A stretch of DNA of 64,000 nucleotides from JASEGV01 sp037443545 (GTDB lineage Bacteria > Bacteroidota > Ignavibacteria > UBA10030 > BY39): positions 1-64,000 of the forward strand of contig JBBIOD010000006.1 of NCBI GenBank assembly GCA_037443545.1, read 5' to 3'. Position 1 is the stretch's first letter; the number at the start of each line of letters is the position of its first letter. The notes beneath the pieces are model-generated. The model worked only from the letters and a program-made list of their open reading frames with translations. It did not search any database and had not been told where the DNA came from. Positions 35,601 to 43,695 of the stretch are shown here, piece after piece. Made by a program: the position numbers and the translations under genes.

Positions 35601-36236
35601 GATAAATTATACGGGGGAATCGTAGGTGCAGTTACTCATTCTGTACTCGAAAAGTTTCAAAGTTTCAGTGAGGAAGAAATTCGTAGTTTTATTTTGCAAA
35701 ATCTAAATAGCGAGTTTGTAATCGAAATTGAAAAAGTAAATCAAGTTACAAAGGATATATTATTCCAGGTGAAAAATTATTTCGAATCGGATTTTGGCAA
35801 CTCTATTATCCGATTGCCGGAGTATAAAACAGAGTTTACTCTTAACACTCTGTTTGGGGAAGATTATCTGACCGGTACGTTAGATCGACTCTATAAAAAT
35901 CAAGAAGGAGAATGGTGTATTCTTGATTACAAAACCGACAATGTAACTCTCAACAATATTAAAAATAAAGCCGACCGCTATTATTGGCAGATGGCGTTTT
36001 ATTCTATTTTGGTTTCGAGATATTTAAGTATCGACGAGGTTGAAGCAGCATTAGTCTTCACAAAACATCCCGACCATCCGCAGATTTATAAATTTAGAAA
36101 AGATGAGATTAAAAAAAATGAGACAGAAATAATTCAAGTGATCGAAAAAATAAAATCGAATCAGTTCACACGAAACGAAAAGATGTGCGAATACTGTAAT
36201 TACCATAAGGAGGGGAAGTGCATAAGTTCAGTCTGA
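32610..36236 (+). CDS. AddA/RecB-like UvrD helicase with PD-(D/E)XK nuclease and Fe-S-type cysteines
   Basis: A 1208-residue DNA end-processing enzyme. Walker A NAGSGKTT (residues 25-32), Walker B VDEYQDTN, GDPKQSIYGFRN, and the C-terminal helicase motifs TIHSAKGLEFPVVF and RIFYVACTRAKD identify the UvrD/AddA class. The nuclease near residue 1090 reads GTLDRLYK then ILDYKTDN. Cysteines at 968 and at 1193, 1196 and 1204 surround the nuclease in the pattern of the iron-staple known from AddB. No addB, recC or recD is adjacent. It probably resects double-strand breaks with an unseen partner, or alone. Confidence 0.88.
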   Translation: MLSTIFTESQKKAHDITRHLSVTANAGSGKTTVLVSRFIDILLNTDTKIDEIVAITFTEKAASELKKKIADTLNLFLQSEKSLDKLKKIEDISNRLPSANVSTIHSFCSKILRQFPVEANVDFGFAILDGVDKEILEKESIQESITARLNDYSDKRYTELALALRTLGRNKLENFIKLSLGKREQVERLLAEEGILSAAKSDDDVLKYWDGISKSQIFSTIINSGWQYAAEKILKAGDSKKANEILKKLEDWNAAKTDDQKINKFAEIIEGMLTQKGELRADIFGRGVDKSPVINLISILKDVWKKSHELIEVYCSEKKEEHQKILLDITRVALSLYKDALNIYELKKCEKSFLDYEDLQLKTYEMLKSSEVKQKLASRFKYIMVDEYQDTNLLQYEIFRELLFDLQSGNLFIVGDPKQSIYGFRNAEVEVFEKTKQDIIHSHRIDDEIRWQGKTVSSTTEERKGKIVLAESFRLLTDLVCFVNLVFAKVLAGGSHEYEVEYDELIKCRKNSASGKIELLLLKPSDETENNIEHECEAIVRRIINLFQTKYQIYDAAEVSNDFRFKDAAILLRNRTHLKKLELILNKYKIPYVITGGIGFYQTQEVYDFYNYFQFLLNRHNDVALVGLLRSPFFTLSDAELFDIANRSNGSDFWSKLVSFIQTENVSDNARRAVNILNDNISYASRVPIPLLVQKIFRQTGWLGTISGLQQGEQSRLNVDKLLRLARDFEGKGFSNLYDFVERLKILIKGEEREGQASIESEGNAVQIMTIHSAKGLEFPVVFVPFLDKKFKYDKAPYIDSKVGIGFQAMEENSNDKKIDPLIYRFLKLQSHLKTEAEEKRIFYVACTRAKDMLVFSGCLPENSQSALKWVLESINLNADEVEEGELTVDNLKLKTFNLDNNNYRPLEIDYKLKLQVYTSPEQIEIQTNLASSVESEKTIGEILIDPQQGQIRNNIFSATQIQTFMDCPTKYFLKYQLGMPEFEIRSIKFHEEDDPNDKLYGGIVGAVTHSVLEKFQSFSEEEIRSFILQNLNSEFVIEIEKVNQVTKDILFQVKNYFESDFGNSIIRLPEYKTEFTLNTLFGEDYLTGTLDRLYKNQEGEWCILDYKTDNVTLNNIKNKADRYYWQMAFYSILVSRYLSIDEVEAALVFTKHPDHPQIYKFRKDEIKKNETEIIQVIEKIKSNQFTRNEKMCEYCNYHKEGKCISSV

Positions 36237-36715
36237 TTCAGATAGTAGGGTATGTAAAAGGTGGGTTTGATAGATAGTTGCCAGTCCGTCCATCCGCGGA
36301 CTTACGGATTATTCGATTGGTGGAGTCTTGATAAATTGAGCCATAGAATCTCCGCCAAAGGCGAAGGTGCCTATAACACAACTGGAACAATGGATAAATC
36401 AGTCAATGAGTCAATAATCCAACTTTCCAACTATCCAACCATTCCAAAACTATATCTTTTCATCATTTCAATAGATATTCCTTGGAAAACATTATGGTCG
36501 AGTAGAACAGAAAGGTGCTGTTCTTTTTATGTTGAATCCGTATATCTCATCTTTTGCATACAAATACCAAGCTGGAGTGTTGTTCGATTTCAAATTTGAC
36601 GTGAATCTTTTTGGATTTAACGGCATCACATTAGTAGTTATAAAAGCAGATTGTTTCATAACTACTCCTTGATGATACAATTACACGACCAACTCCCGAG
36701 GTCGAGTAAGCAATA

Positions 36716-36747
36716 ACAAACCCCGACTCTAACCGGTCGGGGTTTGT
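36716..36747. terminator. Perfect 12-bp palindrome at contig edge, terminator-like
   Basis: ACAAACCCCGAC (36716-36727) pairs exactly with GTCGGGGTTTGT (36736-36747) around an 8-base loop. It lies about 145 bases beyond the stop of the 1560-residue minus-strand gene and beyond the plus-strand helicase, so it could serve either as a bidirectional terminator. T-runs are short on both sides. Confidence 0.5.
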
Positions 36748-36748
36748 T

Positions 36749-36848
36749 NNNNNNNNNNNNNNNNNNNNNNNNNNNNNNNNNNNNNNNNNNNNNNNNNNNN
36801 NNNNNNNNNNNNNNNNNNNNNNNNNNNNNNNNNNNNNNNNNNNNNNNN
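36749..36848. other. Assembly gap of 100 N
   Basis: Exactly 100 N, a conventional size for a gap of unknown length. The flanking bases read GTTTGTT on the left and GTTTGTC on the right, suggesting that the two contigs end in the same short repeat. The true distance between the helicase and the T9SS cargo gene is therefore not known. Confidence 0.95.
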
Positions 36849-36890
36849 GTTTGTCTTTTTACGTCACACGAGTCTTCATTCACTCCATTT

Positions 36891-39800
36891 TTACTTCAGC
36901 AGAAGCATTTTGCGAACCTGTGTGAAGAGTGCTGATCCTTCATCGAGACAATCTGCGGTTAAGCGGTAGAAATATATACCCGACGACAGTTTTCCTGCAT
37001 CGAATTCTACATCGTTCCTGCCTTCTGTATATAATTCGTGGTCGATTAACGAAGCCACCTCCTGACCGAGAACATTGTAAACTTTTAATGTAACCATTGC
37101 ATCTTCGGGTAAAGTAAATTCAATCGTAGTTGAAGGATTGAACGGGTTCGGATAATTTTGATACAATTCGAATGCACTCGGAATTTCTGTCCAATAATTT
37201 TCGACAGGAGTAATTCTTTCCAGCGGAACTTCTGGATTGAATCGTAGGTAAGGAACATCGGTTAAATAGCGGATATTTTTTAATTCGGTTCGTTGTGAAA
37301 ACTTTGAGGTATCAAATTTTCCGTTAAATGCAAGATTAATCTGTCGCACTACATTATAGAAATTAGTTGAATCACCAGTCCTCGATGTCATTGCCGCACT
37401 GGCTGACTCGAATATTTGTTTTACCATCAAACCGTGAAGCGGATTGCCGGGATTATCGTATATCAATTCGCCAAAACCAACTTGAGTCCGCTCCAAGGCG
37501 CTGGCAGTAATTCCTAATTTTAAAGCTACCAGTTCGGCAAATAATTTATTATTTTGTTTAGTAGGAGGCAGCGATTTTTGTGCTCCAATAAATGATTTCA
37601 TGTCGATAAAATGTGAGAAAAATTTTGGTTTGTGGGTGTGAAGTAACAGTCCCGTCCGCAGCGATTTTTGGACGTCTTTAGGTTTTGCAATTAATACCCA
37701 TCCGAAATTTTTTGGAGCATCTGTTCGTTTTGTTCCGATCAATAAGCCGCCGTCGGATTGGAAAGCGTTCGCAGCAAACATTTCAGTTATTAAGTTATCA
37801 TAATTTGGCATCGGGAGTTCAAGATACTCAAAATATGGTTTTAAATCGGTTACAGGGGTTACACTCGTGGAACCGAACCAGATTTTCTTTATTAATTGTG
37901 GTTTTCCCTTGCTGCTATAACCTTTGATAATGATGGTATCGTTTGCTTGCCAACTTCCGCTTAAGAATGTTAGCTTTTTCTTTTCGCCATACATTGTTCC
38001 GAAAGGCGAAGGTGTGGAAGTTACTTTTTCTTTTATTACATCAACATTAAATTGAATGTGCATTTCGCGAATGGGTTGTGGCTTGTTGTGCGCTAATTTA
38101 AATTCCCAATATCCACCTCTTGGTTTTCGTTTAGCGGCTTTGGGCAATTTTCCTTTAACATCTAAACTAACAAGCGATTCAGGTAGAAAGCTTCGGTACA
38201 TAACCGAGTCGGTTAACCAACTCAAGCCAAAATGCTTATCTATAAATTCCAAACCACTTGTGTTCACATTAAAATTATATCGCTTTGCCGAAGGAATCGT
38301 AAAATATTTATTAGGTGCAATTTCGGCTGAGATAACATATTCATCGATGAAAGAACGGAACGAATATATACCGTCGGCTGTGGTGATTATGGCTTGATTG
38401 TTCACCGGGTTAATTCCTCTTAAATCGACACGCATATCGGCTACACCGGGTTCACCTGAATCTAACGTTCCGTTGTGGTTCAAATCGGTGAATATTTTCC
38501 CACTAATTAAACCTAATTTAAATTTTCCAAAATCTCTATTCATTCCAGAATCACCCGATTGTGTGATATTTATTGTGTAATGGTTTGCAGGAACAGGTTT
38601 TGTTTGATGCCATCCAATTCGAAATTCATCGGTTACTGTATAACTACCCAAGTTAAGGTTTCCGAAATTATATAACCCGTTGGCGCCAGTGAGAACCGAG
38701 TCGACCTTTGAGCCGGTCATATAAATTTTCCAGCCTTGTAATCCGGGCTCACCAGAATCTTTAATTCCATTTCCATTCAAATCATCGAACTGAACTCCGC
38801 TGATCGTCCCATATTTAAAATTGCCAAAATCTTTATCGGTTTCGTGTTGACTGAAATCGAGCAACAGATTATACGCATTTTGCGTCGGGTATGTTTGCAA
38901 CCAACCAGATTTTAATTCTTCGCTTATCGTATAATTCCCGGGCCAGAGGTTTTCGAATTTATACCTTCCTTCTGCGTTAGTAAAAATTGAATCATTAGTG
39001 ATACCACTAATATAAATTTTCCAATTTGGGATTCCTGGTTCACCGGCATCTTTAGTTCCGTTGGCATTAAGGTCGTTAAATTTGATTCCACTAACGCTTG
39101 CATTTTCATACACCTCTAAAAATACAGGGACATGATAGAATAGTTGTTCCGGGTCGTTATTTCTAATTATCATATTAGCAAAATATTCACCGCCGAATAA
39201 ACCATCGGTATTAAATATAACATCTAAATCTATACTCTCTCCGGGTGGGACTGTTCCGAAAACAGGATTTGTAGTGAGCCAACCCGAGTTTAATACCATA
39301 ATATCATCAATAAACCAACCGTAATAATTTTGGTAAGCATCATCGCCTGTATCAAAGTAGAAGCGGAATTTAATATTATTTCCGGCAAAAGGGGTTAAAT
39401 CGTATCCACTCGGTAACCAATCGGCGTTAGAACCGGATGGAGCGTTTCCAGTGGACCCTCGGAGAGGGATCCAGGTAACACCGTTATTAGTTGTAACATC
39501 GACCATGCAAAAATCATATCCTTCTTCGGTATCATAAAATTCAAAGAATTGTAGAAATGCAGAAGGTAAACCTACAAGCGAAATTTGTGGAGAGATTAAT
39601 GCGTTGTCGATTCGTTGACCATTATTGTAATTGCCTTGCGTTTCAATGCCGCACCACCAACTATTCTCCAGGCTATTTGCTGTATAGTCTGTGATGTGCC
39701 ATAAATTTGAGCCAGTGATGGCTTGTGTTGTCCAGTTCCCTTGCCCTGTTTCGACATCATCATAGAATATCATGCTTTTATTTTGCTTAAGGTAATCGAC

Positions 39801-41573
39801 TTTCTTTTGAATATGATCCTTTAGCTTTTTAGATTTTGGAGGAGTAGTTTTTTGTAATGAACTTTTCGCTATCGCTTGATTTTCCTCTCGCGAAAGTGTT
39901 TGATTCGTTTTAGCCGATTTATTTTTTGGTATATACGAATAATCAGCCGTAATTCTGAAATTTAAATCGTACACCCCCTCGTTGTAAATTGTCATTATCT
40001 CGGTAGTCGTAGTTCCGGTAGGTGCTGAAACATAAAAATCGGACGGATCAACATATATAGTTGAATACAGGTCGGTATTTACTTTTAAAAATTTTAGTGA
40101 TGCACGCGAGACGGGCCGCCCATCTCCACCACCTCCGGGTACCAAATTGTTGCCGGGTATTTTATCTTCCTGAAAAACTAAATACAATCGATTACTATCG
40201 GCTATAGTGGGATTAAAATTTGACACTGAAGGATATCTTTCGTCTAAATTATTTGTATTTGTAATATTGCGAACGTCCAACCAAGTAAAACCACCATCGT
40301 GACTTTGTGTGTAGATGATGTCGGAGTAGTGCCAACCCTCGCTATCAACAATACCTTCTAGGTGTGCACTCGCTGCGATATAAATCTTCGTTTCATCAAC
40401 ATTTGTACTTATTGAGGGTTGATGAAATGAAAAAAGGTGGTTCCCCTGATTCCTTGTGGCGGTCAGTTTTAGTTTGGGGAAATTAGTACTGTCGATTGCA
40501 ACTCTCAATTCTCTTGATTCAGAATCCCAAAGAAATACTCTGGAGCTTCGGTAAAAAACTGTCCCCTGTTCTATTTTGCCACCACAAGATGTAATATATA
40601 GAGTACTTCCAATATACATCATGTCGAAACCCCCAAAATAAATATAGTCGTCAATCCCTTTTTCTATCGACTCAAAATCGCTCCACGTAAGTCCATTATC
40701 ATTCGAGGTAGAATATCTGATAGTATATGTTTCTATCCCGCCAGAGCTTGCAAACCAAGCTATGGCAATTTCACCATCGGGGCTAACAGCCATAGCTTTT
40801 CTTGCACCTCCTACAGATTCATCTATCGGTGTCCACGATTGAAAAAGTCCCGAAGTGGGATTATATACAGTTGCGTACACACCACCGGACGAACGTCCGG
40901 CAGCTATCACATAATTTCCATTTGGTGCGATTTTAATCATAGGCCATATTGGCTGTGATGTTTCAAATTGGCCTGGTGGTGGATAGATTGGATCACCAAA
41001 ACCTCCACCTTCTGTTTGTTGTAGAGATAGAGCAGTTGATAGAGGATTTGCAGGATCATCGGGGCTTGGATGGTTGGCGTGGTTTACAACATTAGACAAA
41101 AAATTTGAGCCGTTTTCTCGCTCAATGGTCAATTGAGGGTAACCAGTACGTGGGAAAGGACCATTGTTAAGTATTTGCCGAGTACCCCAACTGGCTCCAG
41201 CATTTGACGAATAATTATATGCGGTTCGGCGCGAAGTACTGACATTTAAACTATCCGTTGCTACCATCATTATTGCATGTATCCGATTTGGATTTAATGG
41301 ATTGACTTCTAAATATTCGAGTGCCCCACCATTTGTTTGAAAATCAAAAAATCCTGTGATGCCGGTAGATACACCAACACTATTAGTCGATGTTATATAA
41401 TCGGGCAAACTGCTCGGAGAAGTTTTAACTTTTTGGTGAACATTTGATTCAAGGACTGGTCCCGGATCAATTAATGTTTCATGTGGAATGATTTGAGATT
41501 TTTCAGCGTTTTGCGCTGTAACAATATTTGTGAGGAGAAAAAAACTTAAGGCGATTACAAATACTTTAAACAT
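36891..41573 (-). CDS. Very large T9SS-exported protein with BNR-like, MAM-like and three SdrD-type domains
   Basis: A 1560-residue secreted protein. Signal peptide at the N-terminus; residues about 60-500 have BNR/sialidase-like propeller repeats (SxDxGxTW-type stretches such as TSNDNGLTWSD and QSHDGGFTWLD). Residues about 598-758 resemble an immune-inhibitor/MAM-like beta sandwich (DDVETGQGNW...YYGWFIDDI). Three tandem SdrD-B-like repeats start near residues 822, 924 and 1021 with the calcium-site pattern DLNxNGxxDxGEPG. A C-terminal T9SS domain starts at YQNYPNPFNPSTTIEF (about 1467) and ends KMLLLK. Likely a cell-surface adhesin or matrix protein anchored through T9SS; substrate unknown. 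Confidence 0.85.
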   Translation of the reverse strand: MFKVFVIALSFFLLTNIVTAQNAEKSQIIPHETLIDPGPVLESNVHQKVKTSPSSLPDYITSTNSVGVSTGITGFFDFQTNGGALEYLEVNPLNPNRIHAIMMVATDSLNVSTSRRTAYNYSSNAGASWGTRQILNNGPFPRTGYPQLTIERENGSNFLSNVVNHANHPSPDDPANPLSTALSLQQTEGGGFGDPIYPPPGQFETSQPIWPMIKIAPNGNYVIAAGRSSGGVYATVYNPTSGLFQSWTPIDESVGGARKAMAVSPDGEIAIAWFASSGGIETYTIRYSTSNDNGLTWSDFESIEKGIDDYIYFGGFDMMYIGSTLYITSCGGKIEQGTVFYRSSRVFLWDSESRELRVAIDSTNFPKLKLTATRNQGNHLFSFHQPSISTNVDETKIYIAASAHLEGIVDSEGWHYSDIIYTQSHDGGFTWLDVRNITNTNNLDERYPSVSNFNPTIADSNRLYLVFQEDKIPGNNLVPGGGGDGRPVSRASLKFLKVNTDLYSTIYVDPSDFYVSAPTGTTTTEIMTIYNEGVYDLNFRITADYSYIPKNKSAKTNQTLSREENQAIAKSSLQKTTPPKSKKLKDHIQKKVDYLKQNKSMIFYDDVETGQGNWTTQAITGSNLWHITDYTANSLENSWWCGIETQGNYNNGQRIDNALISPQISLVGLPSAFLQFFEFYDTEEGYDFCMVDVTTNNGVTWIPLRGSTGNAPSGSNADWLPSGYDLTPFAGNNIKFRFYFDTGDDAYQNYYGWFIDDIMVLNSGWLTTNPVFGTVPPGESIDLDVIFNTDGLFGGEYFANMIIRNNDPEQLFYHVPVFLEVYENASVSGIKFNDLNANGTKDAGEPGIPNWKIYISGITNDSIFTNAEGRYKFENLWPGNYTISEELKSGWLQTYPTQNAYNLLLDFSQHETDKDFGNFKYGTISGVQFDDLNGNGIKDSGEPGLQGWKIYMTGSKVDSVLTGANGLYNFGNLNLGSYTVTDEFRIGWHQTKPVPANHYTINITQSGDSGMNRDFGKFKLGLISGKIFTDLNHNGTLDSGEPGVADMRVDLRGINPVNNQAIITTADGIYSFRSFIDEYVISAEIAPNKYFTIPSAKRYNFNVNTSGLEFIDKHFGLSWLTDSVMYRSFLPESLVSLDVKGKLPKAAKRKPRGGYWEFKLAHNKPQPIREMHIQFNVDVIKEKVTSTPSPFGTMYGEKKKLTFLSGSWQANDTIIIKGYSSKGKPQLIKKIWFGSTSVTPVTDLKPYFEYLELPMPNYDNLITEMFAANAFQSDGGLLIGTKRTDAPKNFGWVLIAKPKDVQKSLRTGLLLHTHKPKFFSHFIDMKSFIGAQKSLPPTKQNNKLFAELVALKLGITASALERTQVGFGELIYDNPGNPLHGLMVKQIFESASAAMTSRTGDSTNFYNVVRQINLAFNGKFDTSKFSQRTELKNIRYLTDVPYLRFNPEVPLERITPVENYWTEIPSAFELYQNYPNPFNPSTTIEFTLPEDAMVTLKVYNVLGQEVASLIDHELYTEGRNDVEFDAGKLSSGIYFYRLTADCLDEGSALFTQVRKMLLLK

Positions 41574-41720
41574 GTGCGGCCCCTTTCTAAAAAATTATTA
41601 AGAAATGTTAATTATTTATTTTTGCAAATATTAATTTCGAGGCGATAAAAAAAGTCTATACAAATTCATACTTCGAGCGAAACGTAAAAAGTCTGTAATC
41701 AACTAACTGTTTTCCTACAC

Positions 41721-41770
41721 TTGACGCGTTAATAGTAATAAAAAAATGGAATAAAGTCAATACCGCGTCA
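41721..41770. other. Spaced inverted repeat TGACGCG / CGCGTCA
   Basis: TTGACGCG (41721-41728) and CGCGTCA (41764-41770) form a 7-bp inverted repeat with about 35 bases between arms, in the region upstream of the 1560-residue gene on the minus strand. It could be a regulator site or chance; no known consensus is matched. Confidence 0.2.
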
Positions 41771-41802
41771 TTATTTTCTGCATTTTTTAGAATCCGAGAT
41801 AA

Positions 41803-41826
41803 AAAATCGCCTTGTTGAGTGATTTT
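41803..41826 (-). terminator. Probable terminator of the GH13 gene
   Basis: On the minus strand an 8-bp stem (41826-41819 with 41810-41803, one G-U) and an 8-base loop (TCAACAAG) starts four bases after the stop of the GH13 gene, and its 3' arm continues into T-rich sequence. Its stems are also A/T rich so it might work in both directions. Confidence 0.5.
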
Positions 41827-41829
41827 TCC

Positions 41830-43647
41830 CTATTCCTTCACAAAAACCTTGTAATCAAACGGTCCTAAAAATATACGAGGCGGGGTTTTATTGATTTCAA
41901 TTTGTTCATCCGTAAATAAATCTTTCAAACTGATATTACCTTTTGGTTTCAGTGCTATTTCCGGGATAGTTAATTCTACATCCGCATTTGAATTAGAAAA
42001 ATTTAGTATAACAAGTAACATCTCATTATCATAGATTCTTAAAAAAGAATAAACCGATTCTTGTTTTGTATTCGAGACACGAACCATACTTCCTAAAGTT
42101 AATGCCCGGTTTGTATTCCTCAGTTTGAATAATTTTTTATACAAAACGCCAATTTCGTTCGAACGATTCCAGTCAACCTCAACTTTATCGAACAAATCCA
42201 AACGTTTATCGTTCGCTACTTCTTCGCCTGTATAAATCATTGGTATTCCGGGGATCGTATTGATCAACACTGTCGATAATTTCAAACCATCGCTTCCGAA
42301 TTTTGTGATTGCGGGTTCATCCCAGGCATTTTTATCGTGGTTCGTATTGAACCTCATTCTTAACGAGCCGGTCGGGAATTGGAAATATTCGTTCTGAAAA
42401 ATCTGATCCAATAACTCAACAGATCTTTTACCTTTTAATAACGGCTCTAAAGCATCATACACATTCCATGAGTATGTTATATCGAATGCCTTAATGTGAT
42501 GTTCAGGTATTGATCCTTCCGAAAGTATCATCACTGATTTTATTTTGTTCAACTCATCGCGAGCTGCCTCCCAAAAATCTGTTGGAACGAGTTCCGATAC
42601 ATCGCAACGAAATCCATCGATGCCTACGTGGCGCACCCACCACTTCATCATTTCAATCATGTACTCGCGAAGTTCGGGATTTGTAAAATCAAGGTCGGCT
42701 ACATCAGTCCAATCGCTATTCGGTGCAATTATATTTCCTCTGATATCTTTAGTAAACCATTCAGGATGTTCTTTTATGAGTTTACTGTCCCACGAAGTAT
42801 GATTAGCCACCAAATCAATAATCAACTTCATATTGTTATCATGAACGGTTCTCAGAAGTTTACTAAAATCTTCAAGCGTCCCAAATTCCGGATTGACAGC
42901 ATAATAATCTTGAATAGAGTAAGGGCTACCCAACCTTCCTTTACGCTTTGTAACTCCGACAGGATGAATTGGCATCAACCATAAGACTGTAACACCCAAA
43001 TCTTTTAATTCGGGTATTCGTTTTTCTAATGCGGCAAAATTTCCCTCCTTTGAGAATGAACGCAGATATACAGAATAAATAACAGCATCCCTAACCCAGT
43101 CGGCGCTTTGTACAGCTTGTTTCCCAAAATACTCACTCTTAAGCAAATCGTCGAGATGCTTTGTATCAATAAGTGTGATGGGTTTATAAATTCCGCCGCC
43201 CCCTCCGTAATCTAAAACTTGTACTACTATTAAATTCTCACCTTCGCGTAAAGCATTTTTCAAATCGAGCGCAAAAGGGTCGCTATAACCGGTGTGACTT
43301 CCTGTTTCGACACCGTTAATCCAAACTACCGCATCATCATCTACCCCTGCAAAGTGGAGACTGATTGGGCTGGAGATTTTTTCGAGACGGAATATTTTTG
43401 CATACCAGCCCCATCCGTCGTAATTTGCAAGCGATGGATATTCTTCCCAGAACTGAGGTGCTTGAACTTTTTCCCAATTCGATCGGTTGAAATCAGAAGC
43501 GAACCATTTTTGATCGAGGCCGATTTTCTGTGAATCGGCTGTAAAAAGCCATTCACCGTCCAATGATATTTTAATGTGCGCCAATTGTGGACTGCAAGAA
43601 TTGATTGTAACTAATAAAATTAGAATCGAGCTAAGATAAAAACTCAT
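41830..43647 (-). CDS. GH13 alpha-amylase-type lipoprotein with N-terminal sugar-binding domain
   Basis: A 605-residue lipoprotein (lipobox TINSC, Cys18). Residues about 25-165 resemble the jelly-roll sugar-binding domain of GH2 enzymes (WLFTADSQKIG...VWINGVETGSHTGYSDPF). Residues about 185-540 are a GH13 TIM barrel with catalytic Asp in GFRCDVSEL (near 344), Glu in ILSEGS (near 373) and Asp in NTNHDKN (near 437). A C-terminal all-beta domain follows. It likely degrades alpha-glucans at the outer surface or in the periplasm; neopullulanase or cyclomaltodextrinase activity cannot be separated by eye. It follows argS by 48 bases. Confidence 0.88.
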   Translation of the reverse strand: MSFYLSSILILLVTINSCSPQLAHIKISLDGEWLFTADSQKIGLDQKWFASDFNRSNWEKVQAPQFWEEYPSLANYDGWGWYAKIFRLEKISSPISLHFAGVDDDAVVWINGVETGSHTGYSDPFALDLKNALREGENLIVVQVLDYGGGGGIYKPITLIDTKHLDDLLKSEYFGKQAVQSADWVRDAVIYSVYLRSFSKEGNFAALEKRIPELKDLGVTVLWLMPIHPVGVTKRKGRLGSPYSIQDYYAVNPEFGTLEDFSKLLRTVHDNNMKLIIDLVANHTSWDSKLIKEHPEWFTKDIRGNIIAPNSDWTDVADLDFTNPELREYMIEMMKWWVRHVGIDGFRCDVSELVPTDFWEAARDELNKIKSVMILSEGSIPEHHIKAFDITYSWNVYDALEPLLKGKRSVELLDQIFQNEYFQFPTGSLRMRFNTNHDKNAWDEPAITKFGSDGLKLSTVLINTIPGIPMIYTGEEVANDKRLDLFDKVEVDWNRSNEIGVLYKKLFKLRNTNRALTLGSMVRVSNTKQESVYSFLRIYDNEMLLVILNFSNSNADVELTIPEIALKPKGNISLKDLFTDEQIEINKTPPRIFLGPFDYKVFVKE

Positions 43648-43695
43648 AGGACATTTTCCTTTTATGAAGTCCCGATTTTTTTTTAAAAAGCGATG

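Larger units (their letters stand above)
36237..36890. other. 654-base intergenic region containing the assembly gap
   Basis: No supported gene. An ORF at 36261-36599 is low-complexity in translation with no ribosome-binding site and is rejected. A small hairpin occurs at 36283-36302 (AGTCCG/CGGACT, loop TCCATCCG). Its 5' side, CCAGTCCGTCCAT, resembles CCTGTCCGCCCAT in the glycosylase insertion. A terminator-like palindrome is at 36716-36747, next to 100 N (36749-36848). Confidence 0.6.

Noticed and set aside
36261..36599. 112-codon plus-strand ORF downstream of the helicase
   Set aside because: Translation is low complexity, lacks start signals, and the DNA contains hairpins and repeat-like phrases next to the assembly gap.
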